From Planctomycetota bacterium (GTDB lineage: Bacteria; Planctomycetota; UBA1135): a DNA stretch of 5,933 nucleotides. The notes below the pieces were generated by a model. It saw nothing but the letters and a program-made list of their open reading frames with translations. It was not told the origin of the DNA and ran no database searches. This document shows positions 5,475 through 5,933 of the stretch, one piece after another. Position 1 is the stretch's first letter, and each line of letters starts with the position of its first letter. Location of the stretch: assembly GCA_029243845.1 (NCBI GenBank), contig JAQWRF010000017.1, positions 1 to 5,933 on the forward strand, read 5' to 3'. Made by a program: the position numbers and the translations under genes.

Positions 5475-5933
5475 CAAGATCAAGACAGTAGTTACCTCGC
5501 AATCGTTGGCGGCGACATTCACACTGTTACTGACGGCGTGATCATGAAGGGCGTCGTGCTATGCAAAGACTCACGAATCCTGAAAGTTGGTAAGCGCGTA
5601 CGCATCCCTGAGGGTGCCGAAATCATCAATGCCGAAGGTATGCAAGTTTACCCAGGCTTGATTGCTATCGATGCTTCTGGCATCGTTGGCGGCCGTGGAA
5701 CCGATGTCGCAGACTCTTACGACCCATACGCCCTGTACATTGACTTGGCTTTGGCTGGCGGAATTACCACCGTGCAAACTGGCGGAATGGTAGCCAATCT
5801 AAAGCACGGCACTATCGATAACGTCCTCGTTGGTCCGACGGAGTGGGTTAATCTTAATTACTCATCAACGTCATCAGCGGGTCGCCGCCGCGTTCGTGAC
5901 GAGTTCTCTAAGGTGCGTGATTTTATGCGCCTT
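5418..5933 (+). CDS. Secreted amidohydrolase-like protein, 3' end outside window, no HxH motif
   Basis: The first 172 residues are visible and the frame is still open at base 5933. A standard Sec signal peptide (MKTILHLILISVLCANVNA, cut before QD) is followed by N-terminal sandwich strands (YLAIVGGDIHTVTDG, VLCKDSRILKVGKRVRIPEG) and barrel strand 1, VYPGLIAIDASGIVG. Aligned with the intact enzymes, the two metal histidines fall on D85 and S87, so the HxH motif is absent. LALAGGITTVQTGG at 110-123 is the usual strand 2 region. From recall, secreted homologues with a non-histidine sequence after YPGxI are common in this superfamily, often beside active paralogues. The remaining ligands and any insertion lie beyond the window. 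The ATG overlaps the previous TGA (ATGA), implying coupled translation; GAG eight bases upstream is a weak ribosome site at best. Confidence 0.88.
   Translation, partial: MKTILHLILISVLCANVNAQDQDSSYLAIVGGDIHTVTDGVIMKGVVLCKDSRILKVGKRVRIPEGAEIINAEGMQVYPGLIAIDASGIVGGRGTDVADSYDPYALYIDLALAGGITTVQTGGMVANLKHGTIDNVLVGPTEWVNLNYSSTSSAGRRRVRDEFSKVRDFMRL

Overview
This window is almost wholly protein-coding, and every gene lies on the + strand. It holds one continuous run of amidohydrolase-superfamily genes of the imidazolonepropionase-like (HutI / COG1228) type: three complete genes flanked by two that run off the edges. Base composition is mixed, roughly half G+C by eye. Most starts lack a Shine-Dalgarno sequence, and four of the five genes begin with a secretion signal. 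Arrays of secreted amidohydrolases, including double-domain proteins, fit a planctomycete (Planctomycetota) or a similar marine bacterium. That assignment rests on family recall and style, not on any marker gene.

Layout: (1) 2-1708 is the 3' part of a fused protein. It opens with the last strands of one amidohydrolase domain and continues in frame into a second, degenerate amidohydrolase domain that carries an inserted beta-rich domain between acidic and basic linkers. (2) 1708-2901 is a compact amidohydrolase with an intact metal site. (3) 2908-4083 is a second compact amidohydrolase with an intact metal site, clearly paralogous to the one before it. (4) 4093-5421 is a longer amidohydrolase-like protein with a Lys/Glu-rich insertion that has lost most metal ligands. 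(5) 5418 to the right edge is the N-terminal 172 residues of another amidohydrolase-like protein with a clear signal peptide and no HxH motif. Junctions are 1-nt overlap, 6-nt gap, 9-nt gap and 4-nt overlap, so the genes are very probably one operon. No promoter, terminator, RNA gene, mobile element or CRISPR was seen, and no gap exceeds 9 nt.

How they may work together: two probably active enzymes sit between three homologues whose metal sites are degraded. All appear to be exported. A reasonable inference is a set of envelope hydrolases acting on small peptides or related amides/cyclic amides, with the degenerate members serving as partners, scaffolds or binding proteins. No substrate can be read from the sequence, and no nucleic-acid-modifying or defence function is suggested.
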